Part shown: piece by piece, positions 46,913 through 56,500 of the stretch | Layout: every line of letters begins with the position of its first letter | Position numbering within the stretch: position 1 is the first letter of the stretch | Origin: Aurantimonas marina | GTDB lineage: Bacteria > Pseudomonadota > Alphaproteobacteria > Rhizobiales > Rhizobiaceae | Direction of reading: 5' to 3' | DNA: 64,000 nucleotides | Assembly: GCF_017183135.1 (NCBI RefSeq) | Contig: NZ_JADDXW010000003.1 | Coordinates: forward strand, 186,001 to 250,000 | Position numbers and translations under genes: made by a program | Notes under the pieces: generated by a model | What the model saw: the letters and a program-made list of their open reading frames with translations, nothing else | What the model was told of the DNA's origin: nothing | The model's database searches: none

Positions 46913-49519
46913 ATGATCGAGGGTTTCGGATCCGGGCGCGTGGGCGCTTTCCGGACAAGAAGCGATTCCGATCCCATCGGGCTGGTAGCAAATGATAGAG
47001 GACCGAGCGACGGCGCCATCGCCGCGGCGGCCGGCCTGGCTGTGGGAATCATCCTGACGCCGGTGGCCGCCCGCGCCCAATTGTACACGATCGCCGGCGG
47101 CGTCGACGCCATGCTCGGCCCGGTCGACGTGCTGTATCTCGCACTTCTCGCCATGCTGCTGGGCGCCGCCATGCTGAGCGCGGTCTTTCTGATCCGCCAG
47201 CGCGTGACGATCGCCGCCGAGAACGACGGCTTGCGCGCGAGCCTAGCCGAAAGCCGCGCCGAAGCCGACGCGCGAGCAGCGCTTCTGGCGGCCGGCGCAG
47301 AACGGCTCGTCGTCTACGCCGGAGCGGGCGAACCCGAAGTCTTCGGCATCCTGCCTGGAACATGCGGAGCGCCGGCGGAGGAAAAGCGCTTTCTCGCCTT
47401 CGCCGACTGGATGCCGCGGCAGGACGCGGGGCTCCTCGCCGCAGCGATCGGCCGACTGCGCAGCGACGCCGAACCCTTCCGGCTCGAAATCGACCTGCAG
47501 CGCAGCCGCATGATCGAGGCGACGGGCAGCACGCTGGGGGGCCTTGCGGTCGTCCGGTTCGTTCTCCTGGAAGGCGTGCGCGAACGTCTTCACGAGCTGG
47601 ATGTCGCCCAACGCCGCTCGCTCGCGACGATCGAGACGATGCAGAACCTCTTCGACGCCGCACCGCTGCCGATCTGGCTGCGCGATCAGGATGGCCGTCT
47701 GACCTGGATCAACGAGGCCTATGCGCGTGCAGTCGATGCGAGGACGGTTGCCGACGGCCTCGACCGGCAGATCGAATTTCTCAGCGAGCAGGATCGCCGG
47801 GCGATCGCCGCGCGCCTCGGCGAGGATCGAATCTTCTCCGACAAGCTGTCGACGGTGGTCGAGGCCGACCGCCGGAATTTTGCCGTCGTCGAGGCGTCGG
47901 GTCCGCTCGGCTCGGCCGGAATCGCGATCGACGTGTCGGAAACCGAACAGGTCCGCATGGAGCTGCGCCAGACCATCGACAGCCAGTCAGAGACGCTGGA
48001 TCAATTGACGACGGCGGTCGCGCGGTTCGACGAGAAAACCCGCCTGACCTACTACAACGCCGCGCTGCAACGGCTGTTCGACCTCACCAACGCCTATCTG
48101 GAGTCCGAACCCGACCATCTTTCGCTGCTCGACAATCTCAGAACACGGGGCATTCTGCCGACGGAAAAGTTGTTCCGCAGCGAAATCCAGGATCAGGATC
48201 TCGCCGCCTATCGGGCGACCGAGCCGACGGAGACTCTCTGGCATCTGGCGGACGGGCGGACGCTGCGGGTCATCGCGACGCCGCAACCACGCGGTGGCGC
48301 CACCTGGGTATTCGAGGACATCACCGAAAAGCTGGAACTGGAAAGCCAGGTGAAGTCGACCGTCCAGCTGCAGCGCGAGACCATCGACTATCTGAGCGAG
48401 GCGGTCGCCGTGTTCGGCAGCGACGGGCGACTGCGGCTGTCGAATCCGGCCTTCGCCGAGATGTTCGGCTTCGATCCGGACACTCTCCTGTCGCGGCCCC
48501 GTATCCACACCCTGCCGGATCTCGCGACCGTGACGATCCCGGCGGACGGCGCCAGCGCGCCAGGCGCGGGGTGGCCGCTGTTCAGCCAGGCGGTCACCGC
48601 CTTTGACGAGGCGGGGCGCGAAACGGAGACCGGTGAGCTGACGCTGTCGTCGGGCCGCACCATCGCCTACGGCATCGTGCCGCTGCCGAACGGCCAGACC
48701 ATGCTGACCTTCTCCGACATTTCCGACGCCCGCGAAGCCGAGCGAATGCTGCGCGAGAAGAACGAGGCGCTGGAACAGGCGAACCAGATCAAGAACGATT
48801 TCGTCCAGCATGTGAACTACGAGCTGCGCTCGCCGCTGACCAACATCATCGGCTTCTCGGCGCTCTTGCGCTCGACCGACACCGGCCCGCTCAACGAACG
48901 CCAGAGCGAGTATCTCGGCTACATCTCGACCTCGACCTCATCGCTCCTGACGATTGTCAACGACATTCTGGATCTGGCCACGGTCGACGCCGGAATCATG
49001 GAACTCGAACTGTCCGAAGTCGACATTGCCGCCACCGTCGAACACGCGGTGGACGGTGTGTGCGAGCGCCTCGCGGACGCCGAGGTCACGCTCGACGTCG
49101 ATCTGAGCCAGGCCGGCGGGACATTCCTCGCCGACGGCCATCGACTGACCCAGATCCTGTTCAATCTTCTGTCCAACGCGGCAAATTTCGCGCCGTCGGG
49201 CTCGGCGGTCGCCCTGACGGTACGGCGCGAGGCCGGCACGATCTCCTTTGCGGTGACCGACCACGGCCCCGGCATCGCCCCGGACCGGATCGACCGGATG
49301 TTCGAGCGCTTCGAGGCAAGCCCTGCCGGGGGGCGGCAATCGGGCGCTGGCCTCGGGCTGTCGATCGTCAAGAGCTTCGTCGAACTACACCACGGAACGA
49401 CGCACATCGACTCAGGGCCCGATCGCGGCACCACCGTCACCTGCACCTTCCCGCTCGAACCGACGCCACCCGGTGAGATCGATGCGGAGCAGACGCGATT
49501 CGAGGACGCGGCCGAGTGA
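46913..49519 (+). CDS. divL: DivL-type PAS sensor kinase-like protein with Tyr in place of His
   Basis: About 868 residues. One membrane segment (VLYLALLAMLLGAAMLSAVF) is followed by PAS domains (cores near 260-380, 390-480, 510-620), a DHp helix and a HATPase_c domain (ILFNLLSNAANFAP, VTDHGPGIAP, GAGLGLSIVKSFVE). In the H-box, DFVQHVNYELRSPL, residue 636 is Tyr where kinases have His. This matches Caulobacter DivL, which signals allosterically to CckA in the CtrA cell-cycle pathway rather than by His phosphorylation. ATG 46913 is chosen over 46814, which has no ribosome-binding site. It overlaps the tsaE gene by 4 bases. Confidence 0.93.
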   Translation: MIEGFGSGRVGAFRTRSDSDPIGLVANDRGPSDGAIAAAAGLAVGIILTPVAARAQLYTIAGGVDAMLGPVDVLYLALLAMLLGAAMLSAVFLIRQRVTIAAENDGLRASLAESRAEADARAALLAAGAERLVVYAGAGEPEVFGILPGTCGAPAEEKRFLAFADWMPRQDAGLLAAAIGRLRSDAEPFRLEIDLQRSRMIEATGSTLGGLAVVRFVLLEGVRERLHELDVAQRRSLATIETMQNLFDAAPLPIWLRDQDGRLTWINEAYARAVDARTVADGLDRQIEFLSEQDRRAIAARLGEDRIFSDKLSTVVEADRRNFAVVEASGPLGSAGIAIDVSETEQVRMELRQTIDSQSETLDQLTTAVARFDEKTRLTYYNAALQRLFDLTNAYLESEPDHLSLLDNLRTRGILPTEKLFRSEIQDQDLAAYRATEPTETLWHLADGRTLRVIATPQPRGGATWVFEDITEKLELESQVKSTVQLQRETIDYLSEAVAVFGSDGRLRLSNPAFAEMFGFDPDTLLSRPRIHTLPDLATVTIPADGASAPGAGWPLFSQAVTAFDEAGRETETGELTLSSGRTIAYGIVPLPNGQTMLTFSDISDAREAERMLREKNEALEQANQIKNDFVQHVNYELRSPLTNIIGFSALLRSTDTGPLNERQSEYLGYISTSTSSLLTIVNDILDLATVDAGIMELELSEVDIAATVEHAVDGVCERLADAEVTLDVDLSQAGGTFLADGHRLTQILFNLLSNAANFAPSGSAVALTVRREAGTISFAVTDHGPGIAPDRIDRMFERFEASPAGGRQSGAGLGLSIVKSFVELHHGTTHIDSGPDRGTTVTCTFPLEPTPPGEIDAEQTRFEDAAE

Positions 49520-51114
49520 CCGCCCTAAATGCCCCGCGGATGATCGACGAAACGCTCCCCGCTCCCCCGCCGCTCGCCGCGATCGCCCACCTGGCGCTCG
49601 CCGACGACGCGGCAACGCGGCGGCTCGGCACCGATCTCGCACTGGCGCTGCGGCCAGGCGACATCCTCGCCCTCTGCGGCGATCTGGGCGTCGGTAAGTC
49701 CACCCTGGCGCGGGCGGCGATCCGCACGCTGGCTGACGATCCGGGCCTCGACGTACCCTCACCGACCTATACGCTGGTGCAGGCCTACGCGACGACGCCG
49801 CCGGTTGCCCATTTCGATCTCTACCGCCTCGCCGGCGACAACGAGCTCGACGAGCTCGGCTTCGAGGACAGCGCCCGCGACGGCATTACCCTCGTCGAAT
49901 GGCCGCAGAACGCGCCGAGCACCCTTGCGGCGGCCACCATCGTCATCGAACTCGCCATGGCGCCGGGCGGCGGACGCATCGCCGCGATCAGCGCGTCCGA
50001 GACCGCCGGCGCCCGCATCCTGCGCAGCCTCGCGATCCGCGACCTCCTCGCCGCCGCGGGCCTTGCCGAGGCGCCCCGCCGCCGCTTCACCGGCGATGCC
50101 TCGACGCGCCGCTACGAGATCGTCGAGGCCAAGGCCGAAACGCTGGTCGTGATGGACGCGCCGCGAGAGCCGGACGGGCCGCCGGTCCAGGGCGGACTGC
50201 CCTATAGCCGCATCGCCCATCTGGCCGAGGACGTCGCCCCCTTCGTCGCCGTCGCGCAAAGCCTCGCGGCGGCCGGTTTCGCCGCCCCAGCGATCCGCAA
50301 GGCCGATCTCGACGCCGGCTTGCTGCTGATCGACCATCTGGGATCGGACACGCTGCTCGACACGTCCGGCCGGCCAGTGCCCGAGCGCTACCAGGCCGCG
50401 ATCGCGTGCCTCGCCGAGCTGCACGCGATGCCATGGCCAGCCAAGATGCCGGTCGCGGACGGGATCGTCCACACGGTGCCCGCCTATGATCGCCGCGCGC
50501 TCCGGATAGAGGTCGATCTGATCGTCGACTGGTATCTGCCGCGCGCCAAAGGCCGTCCCGCCACGGACACCGAGCGGGCGGCCTTCGCCGATATCTGGAA
50601 CGCGCTGTTCGACGAACTCGCCGCCGCCGAGACCAGCCTCGTCTTGCGCGACTTCCACTCGCCCAACATCATCTGGCGCCCCGAGCAGTCCGGTCGCCAG
50701 CGCATCGGGCTGATCGACTTCCAGGACGCCGTCATCGGTCCCTCCGCCTACGACGTCGCCTCGCTCGCCCAGGACGCGCGCGTCGATATCCCGGCGGAAC
50801 TCGAAGCCCGGCTGGTCGCCCACTACGTCGCGCTGCGCCAGGCAGAAGGCGGCTTCGACGCGGACCGCTTTCAGCGCGCCTACGCCATCATGGCGGCGCA
50901 GCGGGCGTCGAAAATCCTCGGCATTTTCGTCCGCCTGCTGGAACGGGACGCCAAGCCGCAATATCTGCGTCACATACCGCGCATAAAGGCCTATCTGCGG
51001 CGCACGCTCGGCCACCCCGCATTGGCCGCGCTCCGCACCCTTTACCAGGACTGGGGTGTCCTCGACCAGGACCCCGCGCCCCGGCCCATCAGACCCTCGG
51101 ATACACGATCATGA
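49516..51114 (+). CDS. tsaE: TsaE domain fused to an aminoglycoside-phosphotransferase-like (AmgK-type) kinase
   Basis: 532 residues, two domains. Residues 1-165 are TsaE, the ATPase of t6A37 synthesis: Walker A GDLGVGKS (55-62), PSPTYTLVQ and HFDLYRL. Residues about 185-520 are an APH-family kinase: FTGDASTRRYEI, RDFHSPNIIW (catalytic Asp near 380) and LIDFQDAVIGPSAYDVASL. The kinase resembles AmgK, the MurNAc/GlcNAc anomeric kinase of cell-wall recycling, and a MurU-like gene follows with a 4-base overlap. The fusion is common in Rhizobiales. The sugar substrate is inferred. Confidence 0.92.
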   Translation: MTALNAPRMIDETLPAPPPLAAIAHLALADDAATRRLGTDLALALRPGDILALCGDLGVGKSTLARAAIRTLADDPGLDVPSPTYTLVQAYATTPPVAHFDLYRLAGDNELDELGFEDSARDGITLVEWPQNAPSTLAAATIVIELAMAPGGGRIAAISASETAGARILRSLAIRDLLAAAGLAEAPRRRFTGDASTRRYEIVEAKAETLVVMDAPREPDGPPVQGGLPYSRIAHLAEDVAPFVAVAQSLAAAGFAAPAIRKADLDAGLLLIDHLGSDTLLDTSGRPVPERYQAAIACLAELHAMPWPAKMPVADGIVHTVPAYDRRALRIEVDLIVDWYLPRAKGRPATDTERAAFADIWNALFDELAAAETSLVLRDFHSPNIIWRPEQSGRQRIGLIDFQDAVIGPSAYDVASLAQDARVDIPAELEARLVAHYVALRQAEGGFDADRFQRAYAIMAAQRASKILGIFVRLLERDAKPQYLRHIPRIKAYLRRTLGHPALAALRTLYQDWGVLDQDPAPRPIRPSDTRS

Positions 51115-51854
51115 TCGAAAAACCCGCCGCCGCCTTCAAGCCGACCACAGCGATGGTGCTGGCCGCCGGCCTCGGCAAACGGATGCGCCCGATCACCTCG
51201 ACCATCCCCAAGCCGCTGGTGGAAATTCGTGGGCGCGCGCTGATCGATTACGGCCTCGACGCCCTGGCCCGCAACGGCGTGAAAAAGGTCGTCGTCAACG
51301 TCCATTACCTGCCCGACCTGATGCGCGCCCACTTACGCAAGCGCAAGGACATGGAGATCGTCATCTCCGACGAGCGCGAGCAACTGCTGGATTCGGGCGG
51401 CGGCATCGTCAAGGCGTTGCCCGAGCTCGGCACCGAGCCGTTCTACGTGATCAATTCAGACACCTTCTGGATCGACGGCTACCGCGACAATCTCGATTTG
51501 CTGGCGAGCCTGTGGGACCCGGCCCGCATGGACGTCTCGCTCTTGATCGCCGACATGCGCCAGGCGACCGGCTATGACGGGCCGGGCGATTTCGTCATGG
51601 ACGCCGAGGGGCGGCTCACCCGCGTCGAGGAGCGCGACATGTCGCCCTTCATCTATGCGGGCGCGGCGATCCTCAAGCCGCAGGTGTTCGCCGGCATGCG
51701 GGAAGAGAAATTCTCGCTCAACCGCATTTTCGACGACGCCGTCGAGGCCGACCGCCTGTTCGGCGTGCGCCTCGGCGGCCTGTGGATCACCGTCGGCACC
51801 CCGGCGGCGATCCCGCTCGCCGAAGCCGCGTTCGTCGCGAGTGCGGCGGCGTAG
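51111..51854 (+). CDS. murU: Nucleotidyltransferase, MurU-like (sugar-1-phosphate)
   Basis: A 247-residue NTP_transferase family protein. The nucleotide-binding signature is MVLAAGLGKRMRPITSTIPK (15-34). The metal-site Asp is in YVINSDTFW and the product side is DSGGGIVKAL. MurU makes UDP-MurNAc from MurNAc-1-phosphate after AmgK, bypassing fosfomycin-sensitive MurA; annotation as a mannose-1-phosphate guanylyltransferase relative is the alternative. Coupling to the AmgK-like fusion gene supports the MurU role. Confidence 0.85.
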   Translation: MIEKPAAAFKPTTAMVLAAGLGKRMRPITSTIPKPLVEIRGRALIDYGLDALARNGVKKVVVNVHYLPDLMRAHLRKRKDMEIVISDEREQLLDSGGGIVKALPELGTEPFYVINSDTFWIDGYRDNLDLLASLWDPARMDVSLLIADMRQATGYDGPGDFVMDAEGRLTRVEERDMSPFIYAGAAILKPQVFAGMREEKFSLNRIFDDAVEADRLFGVRLGGLWITVGTPAAIPLAEAAFVASAAA

Positions 51855-52011
51855 GGGCGGGGCGCACGTATCCGCCGTTCGAAGGAATTAAGGCAAATCC
51901 GAAACCAGACATTTGAAAATCGCTCGGGAATTTTCATGCCTATTCGCGTGTTGCAAGCAAGATGAATTGACACCGGCAGGTTGGTCACGCCGTTCGCCAC
52001 CGCGCGGCAAT

Positions 52012-52104
52012 CGCAGTTTGATCAACGGCATTCTCTGGCGCTTTCGCAAGCGCAGCCGCCAGGCCAACGTATCCGAGCGCGACGGCTTCGCTACCCTTCG
52101 ATCT
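52012..52104 (+). pseudogene. IS5-family transposase relic (N-terminal fragment)
   Basis: In one plus-strand frame, RSLINGILWRFRKRSRQANV and then SERDGFATL read like the conserved IS5-family N-terminal block (typically R-x-VINGILWRFRTGSPWxDxPERYGP). The DNA ATCAACGGCATTCTCTGGCG is especially close. Nothing of the DDE catalytic region follows; the sequence runs at once into the end of the Abi gene on the other strand. It is a degraded fragment left by an insertion sequence. The adjoining 51855-52011 stretch is less GC-rich and shows no gene. Confidence 0.5.
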
Positions 52105-53305
52105 TCCCGTTTGACTCAGGAGAGACCGGCGCCGACGATTTATCGCCTCCTTCGCTCTGGCGCGCCTCCCAGGTCGCGACCAGGAAGGTCGCCATCGCAC
52201 CGGCGAGATTGACCGCTAGTTCCGCGTGCCGTGCTTGTGGTCGCGCACGCTTAGGGCCGGGGCTGTGAGCATCACTCAGCTTGTTGCGCAGAGCGCCGAG
52301 CGACTCGACAACGGACTGGCAACTTCCCAGTATCTGTTTGAACACTTTTTCGGTGTGGCCGTCAGGTGCGAGCTTTAAGACCTTCGCGAGTTTGCGGTAG
52401 AGCACCGGCAGATCGTCCACCTCCTGCCAGGTTTCACCGGCCTGATCGAGGATCCACTTGCACACGTCTTCTAAGAGCGTGCGGGCTAAAGTGATCGCTC
52501 CCGACGGCTCTGATGCACGCCGTTCCATCGCCATAGTCCAGCGCGCGTGCACCTGCGTCGGTTCGAAGGCGGCAAGCACCGCAGAGATGCTGTCGTCCGC
52601 TGGCGATCCTGTCGGTGCCAGACGCACGGCAAAAAATGGGCTACCCGAAATCCGCCCCGCCGAGGCGAGCGTATAGCCATCGTGGCGTAAGAGAGCATCG
52701 ATCTTTTCGGCGAGTTCGACCTGTTCAATTTCGGGTCGCGCCTCAGGCGCGGTAACGGCGGCGAGGAACTGGAACAGCTGGGCGCGGGAGCAGCTCAACA
52801 GTCCGAGCGCTTCCAGCACGTCGCGCGTCGTGATGTCGTCATTCCGGATAGTGTGCCGATAAAAATAGTCTTCAAGCGACGCCTCATCGCTAGGATGAGG
52901 CGCGCGCAGCGATGCGATTGGCCAGAGCCCGCGAATCAGTTCGATATCCTCGATGTCGCGAGCGAGAGGAAATGAATCGAAGAGTGCGATGAGGCGCCGG
53001 CGCGTCAAGTTGGTTACAGCCGGCCCTCCCAGCTCATCGATTTTAGCCAGCTGTTCGGCAAGTACGAAATGGTTCTCCTCCGCAATTAGCTGCCGCGAAG
53101 CTGCGACCACTTGCTCAGGGGAAACCTCAGCAATCCGCTTGTGAGCGTATTTGTACTTGCTAGCGAACGCCTCTTGTTCCTCTCCGCCGCCGAGGCTCAA
53201 ACGGCGGCACAAACCCGGAACGTTATAGGCTTTGACTTCGGCAATTGCCGAAGCCAACAGATGGCGAAGCTCCTTGATCATGGCGGGCGGAAATGAAGCG
53301 GGCAT
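52091..53305 (-). CDS. AbiJ-like abortive infection family protein (Abi_C domain)
   Basis: About 404 residues. The C-terminal part (about 270-385) matches the Abi_C/HEPN-like domain: ITLARTLLEDVCKWILDQAG, LPVLYRKLAKVLKLAPDGHT, EKVFKQILGSCQSVVESLGA, LRNKLSDAH and ELAVNLAGAMATFLVATWEA. The N-terminal part (SFPPAMIKELRHLLA, EEQEAFASKYKYAHKRI) looks like one of the AbiJ N-terminal domains. Such single-gene proteins act in phage defence, probably by toxic arrest on infection; that is family knowledge, not shown here. ATG 53305 is used; ATG 53281 is possible, and neither has a good ribosome-binding site. Lower GC and the adjacent IS relic point to transfer. Confidence 0.82.
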   Translation of the reverse strand: MPASFPPAMIKELRHLLASAIAEVKAYNVPGLCRRLSLGGGEEQEAFASKYKYAHKRIAEVSPEQVVAASRQLIAEENHFVLAEQLAKIDELGGPAVTNLTRRRLIALFDSFPLARDIEDIELIRGLWPIASLRAPHPSDEASLEDYFYRHTIRNDDITTRDVLEALGLLSCSRAQLFQFLAAVTAPEARPEIEQVELAEKIDALLRHDGYTLASAGRISGSPFFAVRLAPTGSPADDSISAVLAAFEPTQVHARWTMAMERRASEPSGAITLARTLLEDVCKWILDQAGETWQEVDDLPVLYRKLAKVLKLAPDGHTEKVFKQILGSCQSVVESLGALRNKLSDAHSPGPKRARPQARHAELAVNLAGAMATFLVATWEARQSEGGDKSSAPVSPESNGKIEG

Positions 53306-53533
53306 CAAACTGGTCTCGGCTGGCGTGACACTGTCATACTATAGAACTATCAGGTCCGATATCCGATGTGAGGCTCTGCGATGTGTCGATACCCACCTGA
53401 AGAACGTCCGCTTCGGTGCTGATCCGACGTTCGTCAGCATGATCGCCAGCACCAGCTTCCGGCAAATACCCTTCGGCCGAAGTCCCTCACCCACCCCCTC
53501 ACGAATCGCCGCCATCCCCGCTAGTGTCCCGCC

Positions 53534-56500
53534 ATGGACGCCACCATCCTCTCGATCCCGCCGGGCCGGCCCTTCCTGACCACGCTGGCCGAGGCGCTGC
53601 TTGCCGGCCGGCTGGTGCCCTCGTTTCGCTATGACGGCAAGCCGCTGGCGTTGGCGGACGTGACCATCTACGTACCCACCCGCCGCGCGGCGCGGGCGCT
53701 GGCGTCCGAGTTCGCGGCGGCGATCGGGGCGCGGTCATCAGTCGAGGACGGGGCCGGGGCCGGCGGCAGCGCCATCCTGCCGGTCATCCGGCCGATCGGC
53801 GAGGGTGACGATGCGGGCCTGTTCACCGATGCCGCGCCGACGCTGGCACCGGCGATGGGGGCGCTGGAACGCCGGCTGCATCTTGCCCGCCTCGCCCGGC
53901 ATTGGCGCGCCATGACCGACCGTGGCGCCTTTCAGGCGCTGATCGGCGAAGACGCGGTGCTGCCGGCCTCGGCCGCCGACGCGCTGTGGCTAGCGGGCGA
54001 TCTCGGCGCGCTCATCGACGAGGTCGAGACCGAGGGCACCTCGCTCGCCCAATTGGCGACGCTCGCGCCCGACGCCCTCGCCGACTGGTGGCGGCTGACG
54101 CTGACCTTCCTGTCGATCGTCACCGAGGCCTGGCCGAAGGCGCTGGCCGCCACCGGCCAGGTCAGCGAGGCGGCGGCGAAGAACGCCTGGCTCCGCACCG
54201 AAGCCGAGCGGCTGCGCAGCGGCGGGGCGCGCGGCCCGGTGATTCTGGCCGGCTCCACCGCGACGGCCCCGGCGACCCTCGAACTGATGCACGCCATTGC
54301 GCATCTGCCGGATGGCGCGCTGGTGCTGCCCGGCCTCGACCGGCATCTGGAACTAGAGACCTTCGCGGCGATCTCCCGCGCCACATCCATTGCCGCGCCC
54401 GGCCATCCGCAATACGGTTTGAAGACGATCCTCACGCGCTTTTCCCGAACGCCGGATAGTGTCGATCATCTCGGGGACGGGATCGATCCGGCGCTGGCGG
54501 CGCGCGAGGCGTTTCTCGCCGACGCGCTGCGCCCGGCCGAGACCACCGATGTGTGGAGCGGCGCGGCGGCACGGCACGGCCCCGAGGCGCTGGCCGGCCT
54601 CGCCTTGATCGAGGCGGACGATGCCCGCGAGGAGGCGCTGGCGCTCGCCGTTGCCATGCGCGACGCCCTCGCCGACCCGAAGGCGACGGCGGCGCTGATC
54701 ACCCCCGACCGCAACCTCGCCCGCCGCGTCGTCGCTGAGTTGTCGCGCTTCGGCATCGCGGCAAATGATTCCGCCGGCAGCCCGCTCGCCGCGACGGCGC
54801 CCGGGACGCTGCTCGCGACCACCATCGCCGTGGCGTTGTCGCCGGGCGATCCGATCGCCCTCGTCTCGCTGCTGAAGCATCCGCTCACCCGGCTCGGCCT
54901 CGGCGGTGGCGAAGCCCGGCGCGCGGCGCGGGCGATCGAAATGATCGCGCTGCGCGGCTCGGTCGGGGTGGCGGACGGGGCGCGACTCGGCGCGATCATG
55001 CGCGAGCGGCGGGCCGCGGTCGAGGAAGACAGCCACGTGGCGCGGCCGGTGAAAAATCTGCCCGAGGCGGAACGCGATCTGGCGCAGACGATGGCCGATC
55101 ATCTGGAACGCGCGCTCGAACCGCTGACGGCGCTGCGCGGCGGCGAGGAGCGTGAGATCGCCGCCTATGCGGTGGCGCTGACCCGATGTCTGGAAGCGCT
55201 CGCCGCCGACGCGGACGGCGACGCCTCCGAGCTCTATGCGGAAGAGGCCGGCCGCGCGCTGACCGATTTCCTCGCCGATCTGGTGCAGGCGCCGCAGACC
55301 GGCTTCGGCTTCGCGCCCGGAGAGTTCGGCGACGTCATGGCGGCGCTGATCGCCGGTCAGACGGTGCAACCGCGCGGCGGCCTGTCCGCCAGGGCCTTCG
55401 TCTGGGGCACGCTGGAAGCGCGGCTGCAGAGCGTCGACACGGCGCTCCTCGGCAGCCTCAACGAGGGCAGCTGGCCGGCGGGGGCGAAGAGCGGCGCCTT
55501 CCTGTCGCGGCTGATGCGCCGGGAGATCGCGCTGGACCCGCCGGAGCGGCGCATCGGCCTCGCCGCCCATGATTTCTGGATGGCGATGGGGGCGAGGCGT
55601 GTCGTGCTGTCGCGGTCGCGCCGCTCCGGCGGCGCCCCGGCGATCGCCTCGCGCTGGCTGCAGCGCATCCTGACGCTCGCCGGGGACGAGGGCGCGGTGC
55701 GGCTGCGGGAAGCGGGCGCGCCCTTCCTCGCCCATGCGCGCCAGCTCGACGTCGCGGCGCCGGTGCCCCGCGCGAGCCGGCCGGAACCCAGACCGCCGCT
55801 GGCGGATCGTCCGACGCGCTATTCGGTGACGGATGTGGAGACGCTGATCCGCGACCCTTATGCGATCCACGCGCGCAAGATCCTGCGCCTGGAGCCGCTG
55901 CCCGAGCTGATGCGCGACCCGCACGCGGCCGAGCGCGGCAGCCTCTATCACGAGATCCTCGCCCGATTCGTCATCGACGGCAACGACCCGCTGGCCGAGG
56001 ACGCGGTGGCGCGGCTCCTCGCGATTGCCCGCGAGCGCTTCGACGCCGAGGCGCTGCCGGCCGACATCGACGCGGTGTGGTGGCCGCGGATGCAGACGCT
56101 GGCGGACAATTACATCGCTTGGGAACGGGGGCGCGCCGACCGGGTCGCCACCCGCCACGCGGAGGCCGGCGGGCGCTTCGACTTCACCGATCTGTCGACG
56201 CGGCTGACCGGTTTCGCCGACCGCATCGATCTCCTCACCGACGGCTCGGTCGAGATCCTGGATTTCAAGACCGGCGCCAATCCCTCGGTGTCCCAGGCCC
56301 GCGCCCTCTTCGCCCCGCAATTGCCGCTGGAGGGTGCGATGGCCAAACTCGGCGCCTTCGCGGACGCCACCCAAGCATCGCGGATTTCCGATCTCGTCTA
56401 TGTCCGCCTGCGCGAACGGGCGCTGACGGAGGACCGGCTCGCCACCGACGGCGGGCGCAATGGCGAGCCGGTCGACCCGGACGCGCTATCCGACGAGGCG

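Noticed and set aside
55030-55045. CACGTG palindrome (GCCACGTGGC) inside addB as a further parS
   Set aside because: Only the central CACGTG matches; flanks disagree with the consensus and it lies within coding sequence.
54353-56374. A 673-codon minus-strand frame
   Set aside because: Antisense to addB; composition of a shadow frame.
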